DNA from: Populus alba
Taxonomy: Eukaryota; Streptophyta; Magnoliopsida; Malpighiales; Salicaceae
DNA: 64,000 nt
NCBI RefSeq assembly: GCF_005239225.2
Contig: NC_133296.1
Span: 372,001-436,000 of the forward strand
Reading direction: 5' to 3'
The position numbers and the translations under genes were made by a program. Of this stretch, positions 26,014 through 38,651 are shown piece after piece (position 1 is the stretch's first letter; each line of letters opens with the position of its first letter). A model generated the notes under the pieces. The model had not been told where the DNA came from. It saw nothing but the letters and a program-made list of their open reading frames with translations, and made no database searches.

Positions 26014-28536
26014 CTAGGCCTGAAGAACAAGTTTCTTGCCTAGAATCAGGTCATCGGTGAAAAAATCAGCCTCTTTCCTGTATGTTCCCCTGCCAAAGTC
26101 AAGGTTGTAAGAATCTGCAAGACCTTCCACGAGGTCGAATTCGGGTTCCCATCCAAGAACATGCTTTGCTTTGTCAATCGAGGCAAAGAAATGCTGCATT
26201 AAACACAAAACAGAAAGTAGTTGTTACCATGTTTTAAGCTAACAACGTTAATTGGGCATCGAAAATTCTGTCAGAAATTACCTGGTCACGGAATGGAAAC
26301 GCCTTCTTTTTCCCGAAGTCAAAATCTTTAGGGTTGTAGTGAACAATCTCAGGTTCTGGGAACCCAGCAGCCTGAGAGAAAAAAGATCAAACGATATTGT
26401 CAGATACGTTAATTCAGCAAAAAAGCCACAGAAAGAGCTACAAAACTTTAACTACCTAGTATATAGTCAGTAGTGCATAATCAAGAATTACCTTCGCACA
26501 TGCCTTTGCTAATCCATCAAAGGTGACATACTTCTCTCCTGATATGTTAAATACTTGCTGGCTGGCCTTTTCATTACCAAGAACCTGAATGAAAGCCTTT
26601 GCCAAATCCTGGGAATTTTGAACTCATCAGGTCAGAAACTTGCTTTCATGTTACTCGTGCCAAAGTGGCTTTCAGAATAACTGAAATGCATGATGGAATC
26701 GAAGATTTTCTTACCTTTACATGACCAAGTTGAGTCATTTGAATTCCTGAGTTGGGAATTGGAATCGGGCGGCCTGCTTTCAACCGATGAAAGAACCACT
26801 CTTCAACAGGGTTGTAGTTTAAGGGCCCATAGATGTAGACTGGTCTTATAGAAGTCCAGTTGACGCCCCTTGATTCTAGTAAGCTCTCTGTCTCAAGCTT
26901 TCCCTTGTGCCTGCTCTTTGGATCAACTGCATCTTTCTGTAACCAGACAATACCTAGTTAGAAGAGATATGTTACCAGAAGATTCAGAAAAAGAAAACCT
27001 GTTCTTCGCGATTGTTCAATGAGTTTCATAAGTACTGCTATCAGACCTACCTCGCTGTGCGGTAAAAGATCAGATTTGAGGTAAACTCCAGCTGAAGAGC
27101 AGTATATGAACCTGGGAATTAACAGAACTTCAGATTTCCAAAGACAGCAGCAGTTATGGAAAGGCTACAGAGTTTGTAAAGTTTCCTGATTTCTTATAAC
27201 TTAACTATAATTCATCCAATTTCACCTGCATGATATTTAAATAGAAAAGACAAGATTTTGAGCATGTAATTAAACAAGAGTTTTTCTATTGAATTTCTGC
27301 CGAAGAACTGAGATGCTTATGCAGCATGCAATTCTGAAATGTTGAATTTCTCTTATGTAGCAATATTAAAGATTGGCTGTATCATCTAATTGTGTTGAAG
27401 ATAACAAATGTGGTTTTGCATGAGATGCATGGAAGCTATCAAGGTTTAGGGAATTTCATTATGATGTGGCTGTATCATCTTATGATGCATGAAAATGAAT
27501 CAAACCCATACCCATGCCGAAATTCGAAACAAGTGACATAGGACCAATTGAAGGCTCCATAAAAGCTAGCAATAAAATGCTCATGCACATGACTTCTAGA
27601 ATGGTAAACAAAATCATAAAAAAACTGTTGAGAGCTTACTGTTCTAGCTTTGGTAGCGCATCCAGTATAGGTTCAACTTCAACTGCCTCGCGGCCTAAAA
27701 ACATTTCGAAAAGATAAATAGGTATCAGAAGTAAATAGCAGAACATTTTTCCAGAATTCATTGCTGTAAAGCAAAGAAAAGATGTGCTGATAAGACATTG
27801 CATACCATTAATGTCATAGACAACATCAAAGCCTTTTGCAGCAAGACTGGTTTTCACAAATTCAAAATCCTTCCTGTCTCCTTTCAAATGCAAGATCTAG
27901 AAAATCATGATCAGTAACTAACATCTTAACCTACTGAGTCTAGCACTAGCACCTTCATTTCCTTACAGATGAAACCAATAACAAGCAAGAGTCTTTTCAT
28001 CCCCATTAGGGTAATAAATACCTTGGAAGAAAAATCAGCATAATCCTGGTCTGATTCACCTGGCAATTGTTGAGTAATTGGTGCTTTACCTCTGGTAAAC
28101 AAGGTCACCTGCCAAGAAGCACCACTACAGTTATTTTCCATTGAAAATTGATGGATTCCAAAACGTGAAAAATTGAAAGAAGATACTAAAAACAGCTAAG
28201 GATAAGACTACCTGATGACCCTCTTTGACAAGAAGTCTAGACAAAAACACACCAATGAATCTAGTGCCTCCCATTATAAGAATGTTCTTGGAACTTGATG
28301 CTGAAACTTGTAATGCTCCCTTTGTCTGCCATACCCTTCTCTTACACTGCAAGAAGAAGCACACAACTGTTAAGACATTATTAGACATACACTAATCTTA
28401 AGCAAATAAAGAGATAAACAGAAAGACATACCTGAACTTGAGAGTGGAGTCTGGTGCCATTGAAGTCAGAGAGAGAGGAAGGAAGAAGAGAGAAAGAAGG
28501 CTGAGTTTGCTGCTGCACAGCCGCCAACCTAGCCAT
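26014..28536 (-). CDS. CSP41B: chloroplast stem-loop binding protein of 41 kDa, b type
   Basis: Plastid stroma RNA-binding protein of the atypical short-chain dehydrogenase fold; with CSP41a it binds and stabilises chloroplast transcripts and supports ribosome assembly and plastid transcription. Ten exons in transcript order: 28432-28536, 28212-28346, 28022-28108, 27806-27896, 27640-27694, 27051-27111, 26715-26936, 26492-26608, 26282-26371, 26014-26193; total 1143 bases, 380 residues, close to the 378 of Arabidopsis. Residues 1 to about 50 form a Ser/Gln-rich transit peptide. A Rossmann-type GGTRFIG lies at 61-67. Family signatures are RHKGKLETE, IRPVYIYGPLNYNPVEEWF and a C-terminal RKEADF stretch. 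The usual YxxxK catalytic pair of the superfamily is not evident, in keeping with an RNA-binding role. Transcription diverges from the ECHIDNA gene 1.7 kb away. Confidence 0.95.
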
Positions 28537-30220
28537 GGTATGCTTGTACCTCTCTAGTCTCTACTACTACTATCCTCTCTTTGCCTTTCCAAGTTTCTTG
28601 AAACAGAAATTTGAAAGTTTCTGGTTCTGCCCCGTCTTTCCTTTTCTTTTATTTATTTTTTCTTGGTTTCTAACAATTTAGGATAAGACAGTGACTCAAT
28701 CATCCACTCCACTTCGGTTATATCCACAGCCTCTCATTCATGCACAACATCACGACCTCTTGTTCTGTTTAAGTAACCTACTGTATCGGTGACCCGTGTG
28801 ACACCATGTACCAGTAAAAAATATTTGAGAATACAAAAAGGATGCTCTTGATGATAATGATATTAAAAAAAAGCAAGAAAAAACTTATACTCGTTTTATT
28901 AACTCGATCACCAATAAAATTGAATAGTTTAATAATTTGAATTTAAATTATAAAAAACAATAATAAATGAACTAAAAAAATATTTTACAACAGTCAATTA
29001 AAGTAAAAAGTCATTAATATCATACCCAAGAAAAAAAAAAGAGGAAAAAAATCATCCGAAACCTACTATCACTCTATTGTGAACATCACTTATCACAAAG
29101 GTCTAAATAACAGCATCAGAAAAGGTTGCATGTGTAGCTAGAATAATATCCTAGAAAAGCAAACCAAACAAAAAATCCAAAGTAACCTAATTAAATAGAA
29201 AAAAATGTTAAAACATATCCATAAAGGAGATGCCAAGACGAGGCAAGAAAGAAGAAGAAATGTCTGCCGATTCCAAATCAAAGTTTTTCTCAGTGCATGT
29301 GTTACATATTCATAAGAGGAGACACTACGATAAAGCCAACGCTACCCTAAAATGACTTGTTTTATCCCTGGAATCAATCACACGTGCCGTCCAAAAATGG
29401 TGGAGTGCTGACGCGTGCTAAGCAGGCATCCCTAATTTTTTTATATTTTTTTATAAATACTAAACTGCCCTTTTCCCGCCTCAATAATAACAAAAAGATC
29501 AATTACACAATAACAAGATTACCCTATGGCCCTAGGCTTAAGAAAATAAACTCAAAAGGGAAAGTAGTTCTTTTATCTGTGCTTCTAAAAATGAAAAGAC
29601 AAAAAAAATTCCTCATTATCAGTCAGTTTTTTTCTAATTTCTAAGGTAATATGATAGTGTTTTATTGTGCAAAATAAAATAAAAAGACAAAAGTACTCCT
29701 TTATAGAAGACAAACATATTTTTTCTTTTAAGGGCATTGATGTAATTCTATTATGCAAAAAGAACATAAAAATTGTATCAACCAGAGTAAAGGGGTTAAA
29801 TTATATATTTGTAAACATGAAGGATTAAGTTATAATTATATAAACAATCCAGAGACTAAAGGATAAGTTACTCTTTATGTCTTGCCCACGGCAGAAATTG
29901 ACATTTTCCAAGACAAATATGAGCCAACACTCTCCTTTGATATTTTTTTTATTAAATGTATGGTTTGGGAATTGGGACTCAATTAAGAATGAGTATATCT
30001 ATTTGTGACTAAATTGAAGTTTTTGTTTTTCCTTAAATGGAATTTGGGTAATTAGAATAAGTAAAACTAAAAGGACTGATTCATAAATATGAAGAATTGA
30101 ATATATTGTATCCACGCGGAAAACGTAAACAAAAAGGTCCCTAACCGAAACTCTCTCCTTGAATCAACAAACTCACAGAGCAAACGAGAAGAAGAAGAAG
30201 AAGAAGAAGACAATCTCTAA
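28537..30220. other. divergent intergenic region between CSP41B and ECHIDNA
   Basis: This 1.7 kb holds both 5' flanks. The left end is the CSP41B leader and promoter and the right end the ECHIDNA leader. I see no supported gene: the open frames at 29357-29644 (+) and 29585-29767 (-) are Lys- and Phe-rich products of AT-rich DNA. A GAA microsatellite sits in the probable ECHIDNA leader. Confidence 0.7.
30187..30210 (+). repeat. GAA trinucleotide repeat in the ECHIDNA 5' leader
   Basis: About eight GAA units lie 11 bases before the start codon at 30221. Purine-rich GA/GAA tracts are common in plant 5' untranslated regions and vary in length between alleles. Confidence 0.8.
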
Positions 30221-32975
30221 ATGGATCCTATCCGGGTGAGTTAACCCACTCTCTTTCTCATAATTTTCTCTACAATTCATTGCATCCTGTAGCATACAAT
30301 TTTGGGGCTCGATTAACCTTCTAACTTATGCATGAATTTGTACTGTTTATTAGATCTGTTTTTTTATTGGAGATTATGAGCTGGAATATTGTGTTTTTGA
30401 GAAATCCAATGATCTTGATGTTGAGTTGCACTGTAAGTGCCCATGTGATTGGTTTTGATCTGTCAAGCCAAGGTTTTTGATGGGCCAATTTCGAGATTGA
30501 CAAAGGCATTGTAAGTCTCATGTGGGGGTCAGTTTGGAGAAAGAAAAAGGCCTTTTGTTGTGTTTAGTGAAGACCCAATTGGGATATTGCATTTGTTTTT
30601 CATGGTTTGGTGGTTTCGATAGAAACTCATATGGGATTTTGAGCTTGCTTTGTTTCGTATAATCATTTTAATCGATCCCCGAATGAGAAATTGCAGTTGT
30701 GTTAAGTCATTTTAATGGATACCGAATGATGTATTTAGTTTGTTTTCAATGTGGTGAATCATTTTAGTAGAAATCAGGTTGGGATATTGTTTTGTTTTCC
30801 TTTGTGTTGGTGATGAAGGATTCAGTAATTTACTATGTAGTCAATGATCAAGATCTTTAATTTTTGGCAGAGAATTCAAATCTTATAGCATATATTTGCT
30901 GTCTAATTTTTTAATTCTGAGATTTCTTTTGGAGTAACGATAAGGACTGAATTAATGAAATTTGGAATGAGAGAGTGTAGTGCTTCTTCTAGCATGTCTT
31001 CCCCTTTGTTGTTTTCGGTTCTATGAGATGGGAGTATTGTTATATATATGAAGTGGAAATCCTGATTGGGATTTTATTGAATTTTGTTATTCCATGTGAA
31101 TAATTTATGTTTAACTCTCTTGACAGCCCCCTGTTGAAAATTATGCCAATCCAAAGACATGTTTCTTTCATGTTCTCTTTAAGGTATGTCACGTATCTAA
31201 TTTGTGTTCACAAGCGTAGCTTTTTTGAGTTAACATCAATAGAACATAATGACAACCTTGTGTTTCTTGTTTTCTGCAGGCTGGAGCTTTGGCATTTTAC
31301 ATACTGTCTACTCTGTTTTTTAATAGCTTTGTCATCATTTTTGTGGTGACTGTGCTTCTTGCTGCTCTTGATTTTTGGGTGGTTAAGAATGTGAGCGGTC
31401 GGATTCTAGTTGGCCTTAGGTGGTGGAATGAGATAAATGATCTGGGTGAGAGTGTGTGGAAATTTGAATCCCTTGACCAAGAGGTCAGTTTCAAAACTCT
31501 TGTTTGATTGTTTGATTTTCAAAATGAATCTCATCCATGTTTATCCTTGTTTTTGCATTAGTCATTGGCCCGGATGAACAAGAAAGACTCGTGGCTGTTC
31601 TGGTGGACTCTTTACCTAGCAGTAAGTAAATAAGATTTTATTGTTGTGTGGTACTGACTGAAAATATCCTTGGCATGTCATAATTGTAAAACATTTGGGA
31701 TTGGATGTACAAAGAATACTAGTCAAGATCTAAAGAAATGCAAGATAGTTCACAGCTGAAAGGAAATTAAACTATTCATCTCTTTTTTACAAGATCCTGA
31801 TTGAAGAATGTTTATAAGTTGTTATAGAATGGTCTTTTCTGGTTGTGGCTGTTTGCACTTTTTTGATTGTTGAAATTCAGATATAAACTCATCTATGGTT
31901 TTCCTCTCTTTGTACATTTGATCTTTTGTTTTCCTCTCCTTTCTACATTTGATCTTGTTTGCCTTTAACGTTGTAGGCAGCTGCCTGGATTGTGCTTGGA
32001 ATTTTCTCTCTCATAAGGTTTGAACCAGATTACTGCCTCATTGTTGGAGTATGCTTGACTCTCAGCATTGCAAACATTGTTGGCTTCACCAAATGTCGCA
32101 AAGGTGAGCAAGGAGACTTTTTTTTTTTTTTTGGTTTTCAGAGTTTGTATCATTTGCTTAAATTTGTCTTTAGTGCTGTTCATTAGGTCGGGTACTGTTC
32201 TTATCCATGTATTTCCCATGTGGAAAGTAGATGTGGACCATAGGAACTTGAAATTTCCATTGGTGTAGATGAATCTGACCCAGCCTTCAAGGACCTTGTT
32301 GAGGCTGTGACACTAGGTTTTGATTGATCACTAGCATACCCTAAATAAAATGCCAAGATAGGCAAGGCATTGATGGGTTCCCAAGTGACACAGCTTCACT
32401 GCTGAGTACATTACTAGATAAACCTATCAGATGCCCAATATCTGCATCATGATGCCATCGGCCTCATTAGCTGTTCTGCTTTGAACCTATTAACTTGTCA
32501 TTAGGATCAAGATCAAATTAACTTCAGAGTTGAGTTGAATTAGCTCTTATGCTATTTTAGATAATATAACCTCCTTCTAGGCAAGTGTGTGAGGGAGGGG
32601 AAAACTAAACAATTGGTATGATTGCAGATCCGTCACAGAAACATAAATATGGATGAACTTAGTTGCTGCTTGCACTGTAACTCATTTTGATTAAATTACT
32701 CTGTGCTTGTGCTGGTACTATAGAATTATCAACGAATTCTATTGCAGCTAACAATGTTTCTAGTACCTTAACTGTTTCTATAATGTTGATCACTCGGGTC
32801 TGTTACCTAACCTCCTTTGGTTATTTTATTCATTTTTTTTTGTAATTATCAGCAAAGAAATAAAAAGTTATTCTTCTTTCTTTTAGATGCCAAGAAGCAG
32901 TTCCAGCAGTTCGCAACCCAGACCATTGCATCTCGAGTCTCATCTACCATACAGTCAGCATTCAGTGTTGTATGA
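30221..32975 (+). CDS. ECH: ECHIDNA, TVP23-family trans-Golgi membrane protein
   Basis: Integral trans-Golgi network protein, homologue of yeast TVP23; in Arabidopsis it works with YIP4 proteins in secretion of cell-wall polysaccharides and in cell elongation. Six exons: 30221-30235, 31127-31183, 31280-31483, 31562-31621, 31977-32103, 32887-32975; 552 bases, 183 residues, near the Arabidopsis 186. The first exon encodes only MDPIR. Hydrophobic stretches lie at about 25-60, enough for two spans with FVVTVLLAALDFWVV, and at about 103-148 with LYLAAAAWIVLGIF and YCLIVGVCLTL. The family core LVGLRWWNEIND is intact. The short polar tail ends FQQFATQTIAS then a Ser-rich end. The last acceptor at 32887 follows a 783-base intron. 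Confidence 0.95.
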
Positions 32976-34388
32976 GACATGCATTGCAGAAGGTGGGCAT
33001 AAAGCGAAAATGCTGGCACTTGTGCAAGAGACGTTGAAAATTGGTGTGGCAGTATACAAACTGGGCAGCATTGAGTCGGCTGATTCTTTAAAATTCTGTA
33101 GGATACAGTATATATGTTTTGTTGACCTCTGAGACAGTTAATGATTTGTGTAATGAATTACGAAAACTGACAATGTTAGAAAAATAATTTTGCTGTTGAG
33201 TGTAATTAATATCATGTTTTCAGCTCCCTTTTAGCACAAATGCTTACGATTTACGAACCAGTGAAGCAGTCTTAACGGGCTTCAATGAAACCTATACAAT
33301 GCTGTTGCGCCAAGAGTAGCGAGAGTAATTATCTTCATATGTTGTCATGCTCAAATCTATCTAGATGACTTATTGACCGATAAAATCAAGCAGCAGGACA
33401 AGCAAAGCAGGCTGAACAAAAGACAGAACAGGTCTTTAGAACAAGGCCCGACAAAACTCTCCAAAGCATCTGGAAAGCATAGGCATAACAATAGATTAAA
33501 CCCAGTTACGAAAATAAATATATCGATAATAGATTTGACACTAAACAAGAAGCTAGTAAAACACAAATCTCAACTCCAGGAACAAAAATAAGTATGCCCT
33601 AAAGAGCTAGTCTAAGTTTCATGCTCTGTCAAGTCTTTTGTTTCTTTCAAGGGTTGACTCTTCTTCTATGTTTTGCTTTACACGGTGCTGTGTTCGATTA
33701 GAAAAATGAAGAAAGAAACATAAAATAAATTAAATTTGGAATAGTTTTGTAATAAATTTTTGTTTTCAAACTAGGAAAAAGGACTCCTCTGTTTGTTTGT
33801 TACTTTAAACAAGAGAAAGTGGCTTTACTCGCTCAATCCTCTCTTTTGTTTTAGGAAGAGACACTAACTTTTTATTTGTTCCAAAATTTTATTTATCAAA
33901 AAACACATAAATAAAATGAGATTTTTATAATTTGGCTAAACCTCAAGTAAATCCCCCAACTATATAAGGCTTCTCAATTGAGCTCTTAAACGATTTTTTG
34001 TTGCAATCAGATTCTTGTTTTGAGAACATTATCAATTGAATCCCTCTATTCAGATCCATTAATGACTTCCATATATGTTTCAGGAGTTTGTCCGTGACCA
34101 TAGAAAAATTGCTACGGATTCAAATCAAAATAAATAAATAAAAAACTCAATAGAGATTTCTAAATACTCAAAGGGTCATTTTAGATAAGAAAACTTATTT
34201 GAGGACTAAAATGAGATTCAAGTTATAATTAGAGGGCCATTTCGACGTTTTCCCTTGTAGTTCTTACCGAACTCATTCACAGAAAAACCGTTCGAAATAC
34301 CTTTTTGCTTACTGCCTTACTCCCTCTAATTCTCTTCTCCACCTCCATCCTCCAAAGATCAAGAAAATAAGCAGCAGCACAGAGAGAA
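32976..34388. other. intergenic region between ECHIDNA and AP3M
   Basis: The first few hundred bases should be the ECHIDNA 3' untranslated region. A Lys/Gln-rich plus-strand frame at 33373-33591 has no recognisable domain and looks like chance. About 33950-34250 resembles dispersed non-coding plant repeats. The last 100 bases are the probable AP3M leader. Confidence 0.65.
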
Positions 34389-37300
34389 ATGTTGCAGTGT
34401 ATATTTATACTTTCAGATTCCGGGCAAGTCTCAAAATCCATCAAAAACAAATCTTTCAAATCCATAAACAATAAATCCTTCATCTTTATTTGATCTGATT
34501 AATATCACCAACTGAATTTTGTGTGTTTTGTGTGATATTTTGTGACAGGGAGGTAATGCTAGAGAAACAGCTAATTGGGCATAAAGTAGATAGATCCATT
34601 TGTGCTTGGTTTTGGGATCAAGTCATTTCTCAAGGTGATTCCTTTAAGGTACTTTTGAAGCTTTAACATTGTTTGCTGGATTTGTTTTGCAATTTTGGAA
34701 TATGGGTTTGGTATAATCTGATTTTTTTTTTTTTGTGTAATTCATGTTTATATTAGCTTCTTTTTCAGAGTTTTAACTTCTGGGTTTGATTTTATTCTTA
34801 TTTTTGTGTAATTGAGGTTTATTTTCTCTGTTTGTGGCATGTTTAGTCTCAAGCTAGTATCTTTTTGGGTTTCATTCTGGTACCTGTGTGGCTTTTAACA
34901 ATGTTGTTTTGCTTCATTTTGGGATTTAAACTTCTGGATCTGATTTCAATCTTAGCTTTGGTCTAGGATTCATGTTTATAGTTTTTGCCTTGTTTTCTTA
35001 AAGGTTTTTTTTTTTTTTCAATTGAACTTTTGAGTTGTTTCCAGTTTTTCTATGTTGTTGTTGCTATTGCCATTGTGTTGTATTTTTCATTTCCTCTTCT
35101 GTTGTTTTGATAGCAACAATCAGTTATTGCATCACCAACGCATTACTTGTTCCAAATTGTCCGGGAGGGAATCACTTTCTTAGCTTGCACTCAACTTGAA
35201 ATGCCACCTTTGATGGGCATTGAGGTAGATATTGTTAGCTTTATGTGCTTTGTGATTGCAGTGTGATCATGTATGTGTTGAAATCCTTGCCCTTTATCTA
35301 CTAGATTTTCAGTTTCTTTGCAGAGTAGCTGATGTCCTCTCAGATTACCTTGAAGGGTTGAATGAAGATGTGATAAAGGATAACTTTGTCATTGTGTATG
35401 AGGTACTTTTCTGCATAATGTTTTATATTCGGTCGTTATTCTAGTTTCTTGATGTAAATTAATAGAATAACATAATTTCTTGCTATATTTTGGGATTATA
35501 TGGAAATGCCTGGTCTGAGAAGTGGTAATGACTCATGTATAGGACCCAATTACTAGTGATTAGACTGTTTTTTTTGGGACTTCAGAGAAAGGTTTCAGCA
35601 CTATGCTCGAGGATCAACCTTAATATTTGTTTGAAAATGGTCATGGCTCGTGTATAGGATCCAATTACTAATGATTAGACTGTTTATTTTGGTACTTCAG
35701 AGAAAGGTTTCAATAGTATGCTCGAGAATCAACCTTAAGATTCGTTTGAAAATATAAAGCCAGTCTTTCAATACATTATGTCTCTAATTAATAGTAATTA
35801 CACTGTTTTTACACGTGTCCTCTATATTATATGGTATTAAAACCAAAAGATGACATATTTCACCTTATATATGAACAATACAAAACTGTGTTTGCAGCTT
35901 GTATTTTTAATAAATTTTACAGTGAAAAAAATTCTGAATAGAAGATTGAAAATAAAGGTGCTTTTCTTTCATTTTTATTTCATTGGTTGAGGTTAAAAGG
36001 GGTAAATTCAGAATCTGAAAGTTCTCGTTTGGTTCAAGATTTTTCCTCCTTTCCCTGGTTTTTTTCCCTATTTTGTGGTCACAAACCAGCATTTTAATTA
36101 AAATTTGCAGCTTTTGGACGAGATGATAGACAATGGCTTCCCCCTGACCACAGAACCTAATATCCTGAGGGAGATGATAGCTCCACCAAATATTGTGAGC
36201 AAAATGCTGAGTGTTGTGACTGGTAACAGTTCAAATGTGAGTGATACTCTTCCAGGTGCAACAGCATCTTGTGTTCCGTGGAGAACAACAGACATAAAAT
36301 ATGCTAACAATGAAGTTTACGTTGATCTTGTTGAAGAAATGGATGCAATTATAAATAGGTACAGCTATGTTCTTAAAAATTTTCTAGGAAATTAATTGGT
36401 TGTACAGCTCCCATGAACTGGTTATTTGAGTGTCTCCATATACATGGTTATAATTCAACGTGCATAATTTTGAGTTTTCCTATAGATACTTTGCATATGA
36501 CTTGACATTACAAAGAGTCTCCATTACAAATTATTTGCCACTAGTACATAACAAATGGGGAATGAGACTATCTCATGAGTATCACTAGCTGTCTGACTGC
36601 CTCAATATGTTTCTTGTATTGAATGCAGATCTGGAGTGTCACTTGCCATTCTTTGGTGTTGAGAATATTATGTTACTATTTTGATTTTTCACTTCCATTC
36701 GAATTATTTTACTTTAGAGGCTCTCTGAAACTCCATGTCAAGTAAAGGTCTAAGAAATTTGCTTCTATGGTTGTTATTATTGAATGTTTCTTATATTTAT
36801 CCTGTATGGTTTCATACTTGAAGTGGCTAAGCAATCTTCTCTTTCAAATGCATTTTTCAGGGACGGGGTCTTGGTAAAGTGTGAGATTTATGGTGAAGTT
36901 CAAGTAAACTCCCATATCACAGGTGTTCCTGAATTGACTCTGTCATTTGCAAACCCATCTATTATGGATGATGTCAGATTTCATCCCTGTGTTCGGTTTC
37001 GACCATGGGAATCCCATCATATCCTATCATTTGTGCCTCCTGATGGGCTGTTTAAGCTCATGAGTTACAGGTTCATAGTGTCTAACACATCCTAAAAGTT
37101 TTTTTTCTTTAGTGCCAGTTTGTGATCATTTTAGCTTTTACTAATTTGAGGCTTTCCTATCATGTAATATAATCTTCAAGATAGATCTGTTTGGGAAAGA
37201 TGCGGACAATACTTAGAGTTTTATGTCTCTTACTTCTCAGTCACTTTGTCCACATGTATACTGTAGTTTTTCTATTTAAATTATTTATCTCCTTTATCCA

Positions 37301-38079
37301 GGGTTAAAAAGTTGAAAAGTACCCCGATATATGTAAAGCCACAGATTACATCTGATGCTGGGACCTGCCGCATCAATGTGATGGTTGGAATACGAAATGA
37401 CCCTGGAAAGATGATTGACTCAATAACAGTGCAATTTCAACTGCCTTCATGTGTTTTATCAGCTGACGTGACTGCAAATCATGGAGCAGTGACCGTCTTC
37501 ACAAACAAGGTAACTTCCTGATACCTTTAATGTTTGGTGAGAAAAATTATCTAGACACCTTTCATTATGCACCGCAAAAAGTAAAAAAAAAAAAGAAAAG
37601 ATAATGAAAAGGCTAATTCAGTGCCACTCTTTTGAACATTTATATTATTACATGACAAATCTTCGATTGCAGCTGAGTTATAAAGAAGGGCTGTGAATTT
37701 TATTTTCTTGGTTTAAAAATGAAAAAGGAAAATTCTTACAGGCTGGATTCTATCCTTCTTTGTTTTTTTACATGGCTGATTTTGGTTATTACAGCCGAGT
37801 TTGATTATTTAGTTTGTTAACATGTATGTGCAGATGTGCAATTGGTCAATTGATCGAATACCGAAAGATAGAGCCCCTGCATTGTCTGGAACACTCTTGC
37901 TCGAGACAGGATTAGAGCGCCTTCATGTATTTCCCACATTTCGAGTGGGTTTTAGGATCCAGGGTGTTGCCCTTTCTGGCCTGCAATTAGATAAACTGGA
38001 TCTCAGGGTTGTACCAAGTCGTCTTTATAAAGGCTTTCGAGCTCTCACAAGATCAGGACTATATGAAGTTAGGTCATAG
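34389..38079 (+). CDS. AP3M: AP-3 adaptor complex medium subunit (mu)
   Basis: Cargo-recognition subunit of the AP-3 vesicle coat, which in plants carries membrane proteins from the Golgi/TGN to the vacuole. Eight exons: 34389-34423, 34549-34648, 35114-35224, 35313-35402, 36111-36358, 36861-37070, 37302-37509, 37834-38079; 1248 bases, 415 residues, the usual length. Residues 1 to about 140 form the longin-like N-terminal domain (begins MLQCIFILSDSGE); about 175-415 is the mu homology domain, with the start marked by RDGVLVKCEIYGEV and including VRFHPCVRFRPWESH and PPDGLFKLMSYR. Intron 1 has a GC donor (GG then GCAAGT at 34424), the only splice that keeps the conserved SDSGE frame. Intron 4 contains a 115-base tandem duplication. 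Confidence 0.95.
35524..35753. repeat. tandem duplication, two units of about 115 bases, in AP3M intron 4
   Basis: Unit 1 is about 35524-35638 and unit 2 about 35639-35753. Shared blocks include CCAATTACTA, GATTAGACTGTTT, TTCAGAGAAAGGTTTCA and TATGCTCGAG. The units differ at scattered positions, so the event is not recent. It adds length to the intron only. Confidence 0.85.
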
Positions 38080-38651
38080 ATTTTTGTATCCGATCAAGAA
38101 AAATTCCAATTTGTTTTGCTGCGTGGCATATGATTTTTTGTTGTTGTCATGTATAATAGTATGAATGCCAGTTGATCCATGTAGTTACACGATACTTTCA
38201 GAATTTCCAATTTGGACTCGTATAACATTTTTTTTAACAAAGTTAATTGTGATTGTTTTTTCATCACTGAAAGCGTTGGCTCTCATTGTCAGTCCTTTCT
38301 CTGTTTCTAGATGTTGCATTCCCGTCACAAAAAGTCCTGCAGTGTCCCTGTGGACAAACTCAGGACAATTAAACGTTGAGACTCTCATCACCAGAATAGT
38401 TTAATATGCAGGAGTGATGCACTGAAGATAGAGGATGGAACATGTTCCGTATCAACTTGATAATACTACAAACACCGGAGGAATGATGCAATGAAGAAAA
38501 CATTATTGCAAGACAAATTTGACATTGGATATAGATCTAACTATCAATTTGACACTTCCAAATAAAAAAAAAATGAAAGCAGCACAGGCAACAACAAAAA
38601 CAATGAATCCAACGTCCAAAATGTTGGATAAATCTATAAGAACTCAACTAA
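38080..38651. other. convergent intergenic gap between AP3M and the PsbP-domain gene
   Basis: The two genes converge across 570 bases, which must hold both 3' untranslated regions. I see no other feature. The opposed open frames at about 38165-38404 are mirror images and not genes. Confidence 0.7.

Noticed and set aside
33373..33591. Lys/Gln-rich frame downstream of ECHIDNA
   Set aside because: The opposite strand is open over almost the same bases and neither reads like a known protein. It is probably chance in 3' flanking DNA.
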